Positions 17,477 through 26,676 are shown, counted from the first letter of the stretch. The stretch is DNA of 64,000 bases from Arthrobacter psychrochitiniphilus (GCF_003185915.1 NZ_QHLZ01000014.1:16421-80420), one strand, 5' to 3'. Made by a program: numbers and translations. The notes: generated from the letters alone by a model not told the origin.

Positions 17477-19215
17477 AAAAAGTATTGATCGCCAACCGCG
17501 GGGAAATCGCCGTCCGCATTGCCCGCGCCTGTGCCGACGCTTCAATGGTTTCTGTGGCCGTATATGCGGATCCCGACGCCGATGCGCTCCACGTGCGCCG
17601 GGCCGATGAAGCGTACGCACTCAACGGTTCCACGGGTGCACAGACGTACCTGAACATCCCCAAGATCCTTGACATCGCTGCACGCTGCGGTGCCGATGCG
17701 GTGCACCCGGGATACGGGTTCCTCTCCGAAAATGCTGACTTTGCCCAGGCCGTCATCGACGCCGGGTTGAGCTGGATTGGGCCCACCCCGGAGGCCATTC
17801 GGTTGTTGGGTAACAAGGTCACTGCCCGTGAAATCGCGGTACGCGCCGGAGCTCCGCTGGTCCCGGGCACCGATGGCCCCGTAGCATCGGGCGCTGAGGT
17901 CCGCGCCTTCGCAGAAGAATTCGGTATGCCGGTGGCCATCAAGGCCGCCTTCGGCGGCGGTGGCCGCGGCATCAAGGTGGTGCGTAGCTTCGAGGAGATT
18001 GACAACGCCTTTGAATCGGCGGTCCGTGAGGCCACCTTGGCGTTTGGTCGCGGGGAATGCTTTGTGGAACGCTTCCTTGAAAAGCCACGCCATGTAGAAG
18101 CCCAGGTACTGGCTGACACGCACGGCAACGTGGTGGTGGTGGGCACCCGCGATTGCTCACTGCAGCGACGCAACCAGAAGCTCGTCGAGGAGGCGCCGGC
18201 CCCGTTCCTGAGCGAGGAACAGCGCGCCTCCATCCATTCCTCGGCCAAGGCCATCTGCCGTGAGGCCGGATATCATGGCGCCGGCACCGTGGAATATTTG
18301 GTGGCACCGGATGGACTGATTTCCTTCTTGGAGGTCAATACCAGGCTGCAGGTTGAGCACCCGGTCACCGAGGAAACCACCGGAGTGGACCTCGTAGCCG
18401 AGCAATTTCGTGTTGCCGCGGGACTGCCGCTCTCCTTCACCGAAGACCCTGCACCGGTGGGCCACGCCTTCGAATTCCGTATCAACGCTGAAGATCCTGC
18501 CCGGGGCTTCCTGCCCGGCCCGGGCCGTATCACCGCTTTTGAGGCACCCACCGGTTCGGGTATCCGAGTGGACTCCGGGGTGCGGACCAGATCTGTGGTC
18601 CCCTCACACTATGACTCGCTGATGGCCAAGCTGATCGTCACCGGTGACACCCGCGCCCAGGCGCTGCGCCGGGCTAAGGTGGCGCTGGATGAAATGGTCA
18701 TCACCGGTGTCCCCAGCGTGTTGCCGTTTCACCGTGCCGTGGTGCGCCATGGCGACTTCGCCAACGACGAGCGCTACGGGGTCTACACCACGTGGATCGA
18801 ATCCGAGTTTGCGCAAGAGCTGGCCTCCAGCCCGGAAATCGCCGCCGCCCAACCGGGCTCCGAACGCGAAAGCCTCACCATCGAGATTGACGGCAAGGCC
18901 ATGAACGTTGGCCTGCCAGCTTCACTAGTTGAGTCCATCCGTCATGGCGCAAGTGGCACAGCACGGGATGCTGCGGTTGAAAATATTGCTGCGGCCACCG
19001 ATGAAGCCGCGCTGAGCGCACCGATGAATGGGAATTTGATCAAATGGGTCCTCGAGGACGGTGCGGTGGTGGCTGAGGGTGACATCGTGGCGGTACTGGA
19101 GGCGATGAAGATGGAATCGAACATCGTGGCGCACAAGGCAGGGGCATTTACCCGTGGCGACCAGCAACCTGGTGTTGCCATTTCCCGTGGCGATATTCTC
19201 GGAACCATCGCTTAA
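17473..19215 (+). CDS. accC: Biotin carboxylase fused to biotin carboxyl carrier domain
   Basis: 580 residues. The first 450 form a biotin carboxylase: MKKVLIANRGEIAVRIARAC, HPGYGFLSENADF, FGGGGRGIKVV (ATP grasp), FLEVNTRLQVEHPVTEETTG. The C-terminal 75 residues are a biotinyl domain in which VLEAMKMES places the biotin lysine at residue 546. Such alpha-subunit fusions serve acyl-CoA carboxylases. In many bacteria AccC/AccB-like genes sit beside pxpABC, and this one overlaps pxpBC by ATGA, so it is part of that operon. The partner carboxyltransferase is not in the island; the biochemical role beside 5-oxoprolinase is unresolved. Confidence 0.92.
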   Translation: MKKVLIANRGEIAVRIARACADASMVSVAVYADPDADALHVRRADEAYALNGSTGAQTYLNIPKILDIAARCGADAVHPGYGFLSENADFAQAVIDAGLSWIGPTPEAIRLLGNKVTAREIAVRAGAPLVPGTDGPVASGAEVRAFAEEFGMPVAIKAAFGGGGRGIKVVRSFEEIDNAFESAVREATLAFGRGECFVERFLEKPRHVEAQVLADTHGNVVVVGTRDCSLQRRNQKLVEEAPAPFLSEEQRASIHSSAKAICREAGYHGAGTVEYLVAPDGLISFLEVNTRLQVEHPVTEETTGVDLVAEQFRVAAGLPLSFTEDPAPVGHAFEFRINAEDPARGFLPGPGRITAFEAPTGSGIRVDSGVRTRSVVPSHYDSLMAKLIVTGDTRAQALRRAKVALDEMVITGVPSVLPFHRAVVRHGDFANDERYGVYTTWIESEFAQELASSPEIAAAQPGSERESLTIEIDGKAMNVGLPASLVESIRHGASGTARDAAVENIAAATDEAALSAPMNGNLIKWVLEDGAVVAEGDIVAVLEAMKMESNIVAHKAGAFTRGDQQPGVAISRGDILGTIA

Positions 19216-19262
19216 CACTTGGTGGTGCGTGGTTGGGGACGGGGTTGGATTAGATTGGGACG

Positions 19263-19943
19263 ATGCCAATGAACGCGTTATTTTCAGCCCAGCCCCTCGC
19301 AGAGGGGTCTACCCACGCGCACACCGGCGCCTGGGTAACTTCCGTGATCCGCGCCCGCATCGCGGAAGGCCAGTTACTTCCGGGGGCCAAGCTTTCTGAA
19401 CTAGCGCTCTCCGAAGCATTGGGCGTATCCCGCAATACCTTGCGTGAGGCCTTTACAGTGCTTGATCATGAGCTGATCATCACCCGCATCCCTAACCGCG
19501 GCGTCTTTGTGGCGTCCCCCGGCGTCGCGGGCGTGAAGGAAATCTACGGTGTGCGGCGCATGATCGAACCGGCAGCTGTCCTCTGGGGCCAACAATTAAA
19601 CGTTGCGGCGTTGGCGGACGTGGTGGTTGATGCCCGGGCTGCGCTCGCAGACGGTGACATTGCGGCCATGGCCGATGCCAACCAGCGCTTTCATGAGGAG
19701 TTGGTGCGGGCCACCGGTAGCGAACGCCTGCAGGAATTAATGACCCGCGTGTTGGCACAAATGCGCTTGGTGTTCCATGCCATGAGCGATGCTCCGGACT
19801 TCCATTCACACTACGTGGAACTCAATGGCACACTCGTGACGCTATTGCAGGACAACAAGCGCGAGGAGGCTGCTCACGCGCTGCGAATTTACCTAGACCG
19901 GGCAGAAGCTGAACTGCTCGAGCATTTGGAGCAGGAAAACTAA
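19263..19943 (+). CDS. GntR-family regulator, FadR subfamily (FCD domain)
   Basis: 226 residues. The N-terminal winged helix (about 15-75) reads IAEGQLLPGAKLSELALSEA, LGVSRNTLREAF and IPNRGVFVASP; the FCD domain follows (GVRRMIEPAAVLW, DANQRFHEELVRATGSERL and HSHYVELNGTLV), with the His/Asp/Asn residues that bind a metal and carboxylate in this subfamily. It closes the pyroglutamate island, 47 bp after accC. Its likely targets are the three TTGTTNAACAA sites upstream of the transporter and pxpA. A TAGATT hexamer ends six bases before the ATG, suggesting its own leaderless promoter. 5-Oxoproline as ligand is a guess. Confidence 0.87.
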   Translation: MPMNALFSAQPLAEGSTHAHTGAWVTSVIRARIAEGQLLPGAKLSELALSEALGVSRNTLREAFTVLDHELIITRIPNRGVFVASPGVAGVKEIYGVRRMIEPAAVLWGQQLNVAALADVVVDARAALADGDIAAMADANQRFHEELVRATGSERLQELMTRVLAQMRLVFHAMSDAPDFHSHYVELNGTLVTLLQDNKREEAAHALRIYLDRAEAELLEHLEQEN

Positions 19944-19980
19944 GCTGCTGGGTGCGGTCGCCGCGCACAGGCATAGCCTT

Positions 19981-20010
19981 TCCGGCGAGGCTGGACGCAA
20001 CCTCGCCGGA
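19981..20010. terminator. Strong hairpin between convergent gntR and peptidase genes
   Basis: TCCGGCGAGG (19981-19990) and CCTCGCCGGA (20001-20010) form a perfect 10-bp stem with a 10-base loop in the space where two genes converge. No long T-run follows on either strand, but position and stability fit a bidirectional terminator. Confidence 0.6.
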
Positions 20011-20065
20011 ACCATGGCCGGTATTCTCCCGGCTACAGCGGCGCTGGCTCTCACTGCGGTGGCTC

Positions 20066-20830
20066 TTAAGATGTGGACCTCACGGACCAGAAATCGCTGG
20101 CCAGCGAATGGTTGAGCAGGTACGCGTAGGGCATGGTGGCGTACCCGGCCATGCCCCATCCGGTACCCCATGAATTGCGGATGGTGAAGCGCTGGCTGGC
20201 GTCGTCGTAGCCCACCGCCACCACGCAGTGCCCGCCCAGGACGCTCTCGCTGCTTGCAGGCATGGGCACCACTCCCGTACTGGCTACCTCGGCACTTTCG
20301 AAACTGTCGTAGACGGTGAAGCCGAACACGATGGGGAATCCGGCCGCTAGGCATCCCTTCATATTGCTCAATGACTGGCTGACGCGAGAGTAGCTGATGG
20401 CACGGTCGTCTTTGGCAGCGGCGTAGCACTTGGCCGAAGGCTTCTTAGCGAACTTTGTGATGTCGTAGGGCCAGAGAGTTTCATCGCACGCCCCGGTGCT
20501 GGCCACGGTCTTGATGCCATCACGGATCTGGGCGCCCGAATCTGAATCCACGGTGCCCTCCATGACCCTTTCGTTGTAGTAAATGAACAACCGTGACGGG
20601 GTGGAGGTGTCAGCTTGGCCCTCCTTCATGGCGTCAAACTGCAGCACCCCTGCGACGCCGTTTCCGGTGCAGGATCCGAGCTGGCCCTGATCGTAGACGG
20701 GAGGGCAGTTGGGACGCAGATCCACAGCCGGCGGCAGGCTGGCCTGAACAGCCGGCGGCGCCGCAAAGTGGTAGTCACGCTGGTCCGGGAGATCCGGGAT
20801 CCAGCCGTATCGGGCATTGGTTCTGGGCAT
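20066..20830 (-). CDS. Papain-fold (C1 family) cysteine peptidase
   Basis: 254 residues. The catalytic Cys lies in DQGQLGSCTGNGVAGVLQ (C54, with the oxyanion Gln just before), the His in GGHCVVAVGYDD and the Asn in RNSWGTGWGMAGYATMPY, the complete papain triad context. The start MPRTNARYGWIPDLPDQRDY resembles the short pro-like leader of bacterial C1 peptidases. There is no signal peptide, so it is either cytoplasmic or exported by another route. It is isolated, with no obvious operon partner. Substrate unknown. Confidence 0.87.
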   Translation of the reverse strand: MPRTNARYGWIPDLPDQRDYHFAAPPAVQASLPPAVDLRPNCPPVYDQGQLGSCTGNGVAGVLQFDAMKEGQADTSTPSRLFIYYNERVMEGTVDSDSGAQIRDGIKTVASTGACDETLWPYDITKFAKKPSAKCYAAAKDDRAISYSRVSQSLSNMKGCLAAGFPIVFGFTVYDSFESAEVASTGVVPMPASSESVLGGHCVVAVGYDDASQRFTIRNSWGTGWGMAGYATMPYAYLLNHSLASDFWSVRSTS

Positions 20831-21011
20831 GATGACAGGCCTCCTCCGCCCCGCTGTGGTCGAGACAGGCCTGGAACAGCGTGGCTAACTTCGACGTTCC
20901 TCCTCCGTGCGTGGCGCGTCAAGGTTGGTCTTGCTCGGAGGCATGCTCGCGGCAATGCCAACTGAACTCATCGAGTTGAACCTCAGCAGGCATTGGTCCC
21001 GGCTTCGGCGG

Positions 21012-22127
21012 CTATCGGGCTTTGCTGGCTGGGATGTCCACATCGAAGACGGTCTGGTCGATGTCGATAAGTGCTAGCTTGACGGCTCCGTGGAGAACGC
21101 CACGATCTCCCAGCTCAGAAGTTCGCAGAATGGGGTCGGAGACCAACTTCCCTGCCAGATTTTCAGTGAGGCGGCGAATGATTGCTGGGCCGCCCTGCCC
21201 AATGCCGCCGCCAATGACAATGATCCTGGGATCGAGAGTCAGCGCAATCGCCCGGATACCGAGCGCCAGGTCACTGCAATATTTATCAAGGTCGGTTTGC
21301 TCCTGGATGTCACCCTCGGTGTCCAGCATGGTCTTGATATCTGGATAGCTATCCAGCCGCGACCAGCCAAGCTCCGGCATCTCGCCGATGAGACCTGCGG
21401 CTCCCCGGTATCCTCGCACTAGACGTCCGTCCATGACTATGCCAAGGCCGACGCGATAGCCGGCGAGGATGAAGACGAGATCCTCATCGACCGGGCTGTT
21501 TGACTGCCAGACCTCACCGAGGGCGCCCAAAGCGCTGTCGCCCTCGACCTGGACCGCGGTGTCATACTTTTGTTCAAAGGCGGCGGCGAGGTCGGTGCCA
21601 ACCCAGCCAGGCATGTCTGGACCACCGTAGAATGTGACGGTTCCTTCACGCAGGACCCCGGGGCTGGCGACCCCGATTGACCAAATCGCTGCCGGTGGAA
21701 TATCCATTCCTTGCAGTAGCGTGTCGATTTCACGAAAGGTCGTCTCGAGCCTTTCGTCCCTGCTCTGAGTCGGGGCAAGTGAGGCTTCATGTTCGGCCAG
21801 TGGCTGCCCGTTGAGATTGCAAATTTGGATCCGCAAGGTGTGTGCGCCAACGTCCACGCCCATGATGAATCCCTGATTGGTATTGAACTGGTAAGTCTTG
21901 GCTGGACGCCCCATCAGCGAGGGGCTGTCCGGGGTCGACTCCACTGCCCAGCCGTCCTCAACCAGTTCTGCGACGATGTCGCCCGCCGCGGGGCGTGAGA
22001 GATGCAGTTCGCTGATGATGTCACTGATGGTGACCGCATCATGGCGCATACGGTTTAGTGCAGATTTGGCGTTGATTTGGCGTTGCAAGGTCCGTCCCGC
22101 GACGACCGGTCGCCGTTTCTCTTCCAT
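21012..22127 (-). CDS. ROK-family transcriptional repressor of the adjacent sugar genes
   Basis: 371 residues. A winged helix-turn-helix (about 15-70: ISDIISELHLSRPAAGDIVA) is fused to a ROK sugar-kinase-like fold with MGVDVGAHTLRIQICN (nucleotide-binding DxG), WSIGVASPGVLREG and VIGGGIGQGGPAIIRRL. The zinc motif of active ROK kinases is replaced by GLIGEMPELGWSR, so it is likely a regulator, not a kinase. It faces away from the alpha-galactoside transporter across 91 bp with a palindrome, the usual NagC/XylR-like layout. Confidence 0.87.
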   Translation of the reverse strand: MEEKRRPVVAGRTLQRQINAKSALNRMRHDAVTISDIISELHLSRPAAGDIVAELVEDGWAVESTPDSPSLMGRPAKTYQFNTNQGFIMGVDVGAHTLRIQICNLNGQPLAEHEASLAPTQSRDERLETTFREIDTLLQGMDIPPAAIWSIGVASPGVLREGTVTFYGGPDMPGWVGTDLAAAFEQKYDTAVQVEGDSALGALGEVWQSNSPVDEDLVFILAGYRVGLGIVMDGRLVRGYRGAAGLIGEMPELGWSRLDSYPDIKTMLDTEGDIQEQTDLDKYCSDLALGIRAIALTLDPRIIVIGGGIGQGGPAIIRRLTENLAGKLVSDPILRTSELGDRGVLHGAVKLALIDIDQTVFDVDIPASKAR

Positions 22128-22181
22128 TCAGATTCCATCCTTGACATTGATGTAATGCAACCTTACTGTAAATGCAGATCA

Positions 22182-22198
22182 TTAAGTAACTTACTTAA
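22182..22198. promoter_or_regulatory. Palindrome in the ROK / ABC-transporter divergent promoter
   Basis: TTAAGTAACTTACTTAA is a perfect 8+1+8 palindrome, 20 bp before the first transporter gene. TTGACA at 22141-22146 and TACTGT at 22164-22169 (17-bp spacer) could be the promoter just upstream, placing the palindrome close to the transcription start, a repression position. The ROK protein is the likely binder. Confidence 0.6.
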
Positions 22199-22218
22199 CT
22201 AGCACCTGAGGATGTTCA

Positions 22219-23163
22219 TTGACGAACACAACCATGCACCTTGCCAGATCATCACCACGTGGTGCTGGCGAAATTTCGCCATCCAAACGGCGGAAACGAA
22301 CGGGCCAAGGTCGTGCTGCTGCGCTTTTCCTCCTGCCAGCCGGCCTAGGATTCGCGATCTTCTACTTCTACCCCACTGTGCGTGGACTCATACTGAGCTT
22401 CACGAACACCACCACGCTTCAGAGCGGATCCTTTATTGGAATCGACAACTACACCAAGGCGTTCAGCGATCCGCTGTTCTTGAATGCACTTGGCGTGACG
22501 TTTCTCTACGTTGTGATCAACATTGTGACCCAAACGCTTTTTGCGCTCGCCTTGGCCTTCATGTTGCATCGCGTGGCCAAGGCCGCGTTTTGGCGATCCT
22601 TTGTGCTGCTGCCCTGGCTCGTCCCCGGTGTTACAGCTGCTTTGTTGTGGATGTGGTTGCTTGACCCATCCCTGGGTCTGGTCAACGGGATTTTCGATTC
22701 TCTGGGCTGGGCTCAGCTTCCCTTCTTTGCTGCCCCTGAAAGCGCAATCACTACGGTGGCCATGGTCAATACCTGGCGGTACACCGGCTATGTAGCCATT
22801 CTGCTTCTTGCCGGAATGGAAAGTATCCCAGGAGGCCTGTACGAGGCCGCCGCACTGGACGGGGCCGGAGAATGGCGAATGTTCCGTTCCATCACAGTTC
22901 CATTGCTTCGGCCCATCCTGACACTGGTACTCATCATTTGCATGGTTGGTTCGGTGCAGATCTTTGACACCATCGCGGTGGCAACTGAAGGAGGGCCACT
23001 GAACAGCACCAACGTCCTTTATTACTATATTTTCCAAAAGGCGTTTACCAACTTCGACCTGGGGTACGCAAGTGCGATGGCTGTGGTGGTGTTGGCGATT
23101 CTCGCTGTCCTCACCCTTTTGCAGTTCAAACTCTCCCGCGGCAACGAATCGGACCTCAGCTAA
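22219..23163 (+). CDS. Sugar ABC transporter permease, MalF-like
   Basis: 314 residues from a TTG with GAGGA six bases upstream. It has a long cytoplasmic leader, six membrane helices and the EAA loop YEAAALDGAGEWRMFRSITV, which contacts the ATPase. The opening ALFLLPAGLGFAIFYFYPTV is typical of MalF/UgpA-type carbohydrate permeases. The stop touches the next permease start (TAATG). With the binding protein and alpha-galactosidase that follow, the likely cargo is an alpha-galactoside such as melibiose or raffinose. The ATPase is not encoded here, as usual when a shared MsmK/MsiK protein is used. Confidence 0.9.
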   Translation: MTNTTMHLARSSPRGAGEISPSKRRKRTGQGRAAALFLLPAGLGFAIFYFYPTVRGLILSFTNTTTLQSGSFIGIDNYTKAFSDPLFLNALGVTFLYVVINIVTQTLFALALAFMLHRVAKAAFWRSFVLLPWLVPGVTAALLWMWLLDPSLGLVNGIFDSLGWAQLPFFAAPESAITTVAMVNTWRYTGYVAILLLAGMESIPGGLYEAAALDGAGEWRMFRSITVPLLRPILTLVLIICMVGSVQIFDTIAVATEGGPLNSTNVLYYYIFQKAFTNFDLGYASAMAVVVLAILAVLTLLQFKLSRGNESDLS

Positions 23164-24077
23164 TGACTACCAATCTGAACATCAAGCACGTGGCCAAAGC
23201 TGAGCCCGGGAAACTGAACCTTCTCAAACTCATTGGCTGGATATTCCTTATCATTTGGGCAGTCCTGGTGATCGCCCCACTGCTCTGGACCCTCAAGAGC
23301 TCCCTGAGCGTGAACGACCAGCTGTTCCAAGGTCCGCTTTCGGGGCTCACAGCACCGGTGACAATTGATAACTTCCTGAGAATTCTTGGCTTCGGATCAT
23401 CCGCTGCCGCCGAGGGCGGCAGCGGGGCAACATTGCCATTTGCGCAATTTTTTGTCAACTCCGTGGTTTACACGGCACTAACGACTCTAGGCCAGGTGGT
23501 GTGCTGCACCATGGCTGCCTATGCCTTCGCCAGGCTCCGTTTCCCGTTGCGGAACTTCATCTTTGGGATCTTCCTGACAGCGTTGATGATCCCGCCGATT
23601 TTCACCATGCTCCCCAACTTCCTCCTGATGAAGAACCTAGGCCTTGTCAGCACCATGGCAGGGCTGGTGCTCCCAACTTTGCTGATGACACCCTTCGCTG
23701 TGTTCTTCATGCGCCAGTTCTTTCTGTCCGTACCTAGGGAAATTGAGGAAGCAGCAATCATTGACGGGGCAAACCACTGGACGCTATTCAGCAGGATCGT
23801 GGCGCCCATGGTCAAAGGACCGATTTTGACTTTAGGGATCATCACCGCCGTCCAGCAGTGGAACGACTACCTCTGGCCGTTGCTGATCGGAAGGAGCGAC
23901 TCCAGCACGGTACTCACCGTGGGTTTGAGCAGGTTCCTCGCACAATCACCCAACGGCGCAATCGACTGGTCCGGTCTCATGGCTGGAAGCGTCCTGACTG
24001 TTTTACCTGTGCTGGCACTCTTGCTGATTTTTGGAAAAAAACTTGTGGGCGCAATTCAATTCAACGGAATCAAGTAA
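23163..24077 (+). CDS. Sugar ABC transporter permease, MalG-like
   Basis: 304 residues, six membrane helices, EAA loop REIEEAAIIDGANHWTLFSR in the position expected for a MalG/UgpE-type partner. The N-terminal part LIGWIFLIIWAVLVIAPLLW is a first helix. It starts at an ATG whose A is the last base of the preceding stop (TAATG), so expression is coupled. It pairs with the upstream permease to form the membrane channel. Confidence 0.9.
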   Translation: MTTNLNIKHVAKAEPGKLNLLKLIGWIFLIIWAVLVIAPLLWTLKSSLSVNDQLFQGPLSGLTAPVTIDNFLRILGFGSSAAAEGGSGATLPFAQFFVNSVVYTALTTLGQVVCCTMAAYAFARLRFPLRNFIFGIFLTALMIPPIFTMLPNFLLMKNLGLVSTMAGLVLPTLLMTPFAVFFMRQFFLSVPREIEEAAIIDGANHWTLFSRIVAPMVKGPILTLGIITAVQQWNDYLWPLLIGRSDSSTVLTVGLSRFLAQSPNGAIDWSGLMAGSVLTVLPVLALLLIFGKKLVGAIQFNGIK

Positions 24078-24086
24078 GGAAATACA

Positions 24087-25451
24087 ATGAAAAAGAAGCA
24101 ACTGAGCAGTCTGCTCGTTTTGACGGCCATGGGCGCCACCACTGCCTTCATGGCAGTTGGCTGCAGCTCCGGAGACAGCGGATCCGCAGACGGAACCGTC
24201 AACTTGAACTACGCACTATGGGACGACAAACAACTGCCCGCCTACCAAAGCTGTGTGGATGCCTTTGTCAAGGAAAACCCTGGCATCTCGGTGAAAGTCA
24301 CTCAGACAGCCTGGGACCAGTACTGGACGAACCTCACCACGGAACTGTCCTCAGGAACAGCCCCCGACGTGTTCACCAACCACGTGTCTCGGTACCCCGA
24401 ACTTGCTGCCAACAACCAGCTTCTGGACCTCCAGCCGGCCGTCGATGCGGCCAAGGTGGATATGGGTCAATACCGTGCGGGCCTCGCCGAGAATTGGGTC
24501 AAGGACGGCAAACGTTATGCATTGCCGAAGGATTTTGACACCATCGCCTTGGCTTACGACAGCCAGAAGCTGAAGGACGCCAACATAGACCCGGCCAGCC
24601 TGAATGATCTCAGCTGGAATCCCAAGGACGGTGGAACGTTTGAGCAAGTAATCGCTGAGTTGACCTTGGACAAGAATGGCAACAACGGGCTCAGTGCTGA
24701 TTTCGATAAGAAGAACATTAAGACCTACGGTCTGTTGGCCTATGAACCAGGAGACGGGTTCGGCCAGACTTGGTGGGGGAACTTTGCGGCGAGCAACGGG
24801 TTCACCTATACCGAAAAAAACCCGTTTGGCACGCAGTACCACTACGACTCTCCTGAATTGGCTGACACGTTGACATGGTTCCGTTCAGTGGTTGAAAAGG
24901 GTTACATGCTGCCGCCGGAGAAGCTCGGAAAGCTCGGCCCGGTGCAGCTTCTCTCTTCCGGTCAGGTAGCCATGAACACCAACGGGTCTTGGCAGATGAA
25001 TGCTTTTACGGAAGCAAACAAGGACATCAAGTTTGCCAAGCTGCCCGTGGGGCCTGAGGGACGCAAGTCACTGCTGAACGGCCTGGGTGACTCTGTCTAC
25101 GCCGGCACCAAGCATCCTGAGCAGGCCGAGAAGCTGGCGCTGTACTTGGGGTCACCAGAATGCCAGAACGCCGTGGCGAGCAAGGCCGTCGTGTTCCCCG
25201 CCATCACCGAAGCTGATGCCACGGCGGTGGAAGCATTCAAAAATAAGAGCACCACTCCCATCGATCCGTCGGCCTTCATTGAAACCGCCGATGAAAAGAA
25301 TGGCACGGTCCTCTACCCCATCACGGAACATGCTACTGAAGTCAATAAGATCGCCGGTGACGCAATCGATGCCATTATCCGCGGAACAAAGCAGGCGCAG
25401 CCTGCTTTGGCGGAAGCACAGCAGCAGATCAACTCCCTGTTCGGAAAATAG
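24087..25451 (+). CDS. Sugar-binding lipoprotein of the ABC transporter
   Basis: 454 residues starting MKKKQL with a lipobox ending at C26 (FMAVGC), so it is lipid-anchored outside the membrane. It is a family 1 (extracellular solute-binding) protein: WTNLTTELSSGTAPDVFTNH, KDFDTIALAYDSQKL and GSWQMNAFTEANKDIKFAKL give the usual two-lobe pattern. AAGGAA precedes the ATG by five bases. Between permeases and galactosidase it very likely binds the alpha-galactoside. Confidence 0.92.
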   Translation: MKKKQLSSLLVLTAMGATTAFMAVGCSSGDSGSADGTVNLNYALWDDKQLPAYQSCVDAFVKENPGISVKVTQTAWDQYWTNLTTELSSGTAPDVFTNHVSRYPELAANNQLLDLQPAVDAAKVDMGQYRAGLAENWVKDGKRYALPKDFDTIALAYDSQKLKDANIDPASLNDLSWNPKDGGTFEQVIAELTLDKNGNNGLSADFDKKNIKTYGLLAYEPGDGFGQTWWGNFAASNGFTYTEKNPFGTQYHYDSPELADTLTWFRSVVEKGYMLPPEKLGKLGPVQLLSSGQVAMNTNGSWQMNAFTEANKDIKFAKLPVGPEGRKSLLNGLGDSVYAGTKHPEQAEKLALYLGSPECQNAVASKAVVFPAITEADATAVEAFKNKSTTPIDPSAFIETADEKNGTVLYPITEHATEVNKIAGDAIDAIIRGTKQAQPALAEAQQQINSLFGK

Positions 25452-25486
25452 CCAAGGACATCACCATCAATACCATTGACGTCGCA

Positions 25487-26644
25487 ATGACGGATCTCCA
25501 ATACTCCGGTAAGCCCTTGATTGCCCCGGTGCCGCCCATGGGCTGGAACAGCTGGAATTGTTTCCGCTGCCATGACATCAGCGAACAAAAGCTAATTGAG
25601 GTTGCCGATGCGCTGGTTGCCAGTGGCATGCAGGCGGCAGGCTTTGACACCTTTGTCATCGACGATTGCTGGCAGGCCCACACCCGTGGCGCCGACGGAC
25701 GTCTGCGTTCTCACCCGACCCGGTTCCCATCCGGCATGGCTGCCCTGGGGCAGGAATTGAAGGCCCGCGGATTCAAGTTCGGCCTCTACGCCTCACCTGG
25801 ACGCAAGACCTGTGCCATGATCTACGACCGCTACCCGGGCCGGGACCTAGGCTCCTTCAACCGGGAAGAGCTGGACGCCCAGACTTTCGCGGGCTGGGGC
25901 GTGGACTTTCTCAAGTATGACTGGTGCGAAGCCGATGAGGACGGCACCGGACTGCGCTACCCTGACGCGTTTGAACGGATGGCTCTGGCATTGGAAGGCA
26001 CGGGCCGGAAGATTATCTATTCGATCTCTGAATACGGTCGCACCGAACCGTGGACCTGGGCCGGGGATTATGGGCACATGTGGCGCACCACGGTAGACAT
26101 CGAGCGGAACTGGGCCTCCATCATGTCAATCGCAGACACCCAGGCACTGATCACCGAGTTCGCCGGCCCCCACCACTGGAATGACCCGGACATGCTTCAG
26201 GCTGGTAACCCTGGCCTGAACAAGGTAGAGGAGGAAACCCACTTTGCTCTGTGGTGCTACCTCGCCGCGCCCCTGATGGCCGGTCATGACCCCCGCACCA
26301 TGAGCGATGGGGTCCGGGAGCTACTCACGAACCCGCACCTGCTGGGAATCGACCAGGATCCCCTTGGCAAGGCCGCAAGCCGGACCCAGCCAGTGCAGGA
26401 CGTAGACGTGTGGGCTCGCCCGCTCAGCGACGGCGAGGCCTGGCTGGTGGTGAACAAGACCGAGAACACCATCCACCTCACCCATCAGGACGGAGAACTG
26501 CGCTTGGGCCAGGTCACCATCAGCCCCATCGCAGCCGGTGCACAAGTGCTGCCGCTGCGCAGCGGCAGCCCTGCACCTCTCACAGAAGGAACTCTGTGGG
26601 AGATTCCCCCTCACGGATGCCTGGCAGTCAGCCACCGGGACTAA
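25487..26644 (+). CDS. GH27 alpha-galactosidase, cytoplasmic
   Basis: 385 residues without a signal peptide, so it acts on imported sugar. GH27 blocks: PPMGWNSWNCF near the start, FVIDDCW, LKYDWCEADED with the nucleophile Asp at 145, and HHWNDPDMLQAGN with the acid/base region at 233-235. A C-terminal beta domain (about 300-385) completes the family architecture. A single strong-looking hairpin terminator follows. The gene is the last in the four-gene operon and hydrolyses alpha-galactosidic bonds of the transported sugar. Confidence 0.92.
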   Translation: MTDLQYSGKPLIAPVPPMGWNSWNCFRCHDISEQKLIEVADALVASGMQAAGFDTFVIDDCWQAHTRGADGRLRSHPTRFPSGMAALGQELKARGFKFGLYASPGRKTCAMIYDRYPGRDLGSFNREELDAQTFAGWGVDFLKYDWCEADEDGTGLRYPDAFERMALALEGTGRKIIYSISEYGRTEPWTWAGDYGHMWRTTVDIERNWASIMSIADTQALITEFAGPHHWNDPDMLQAGNPGLNKVEEETHFALWCYLAAPLMAGHDPRTMSDGVRELLTNPHLLGIDQDPLGKAASRTQPVQDVDVWARPLSDGEAWLVVNKTENTIHLTHQDGELRLGQVTISPIAAGAQVLPLRSGSPAPLTEGTLWEIPPHGCLAVSHRD

Positions 26645-26676
26645 GCCAAACGCGGCCAAGAAAAATGCACGACCGG

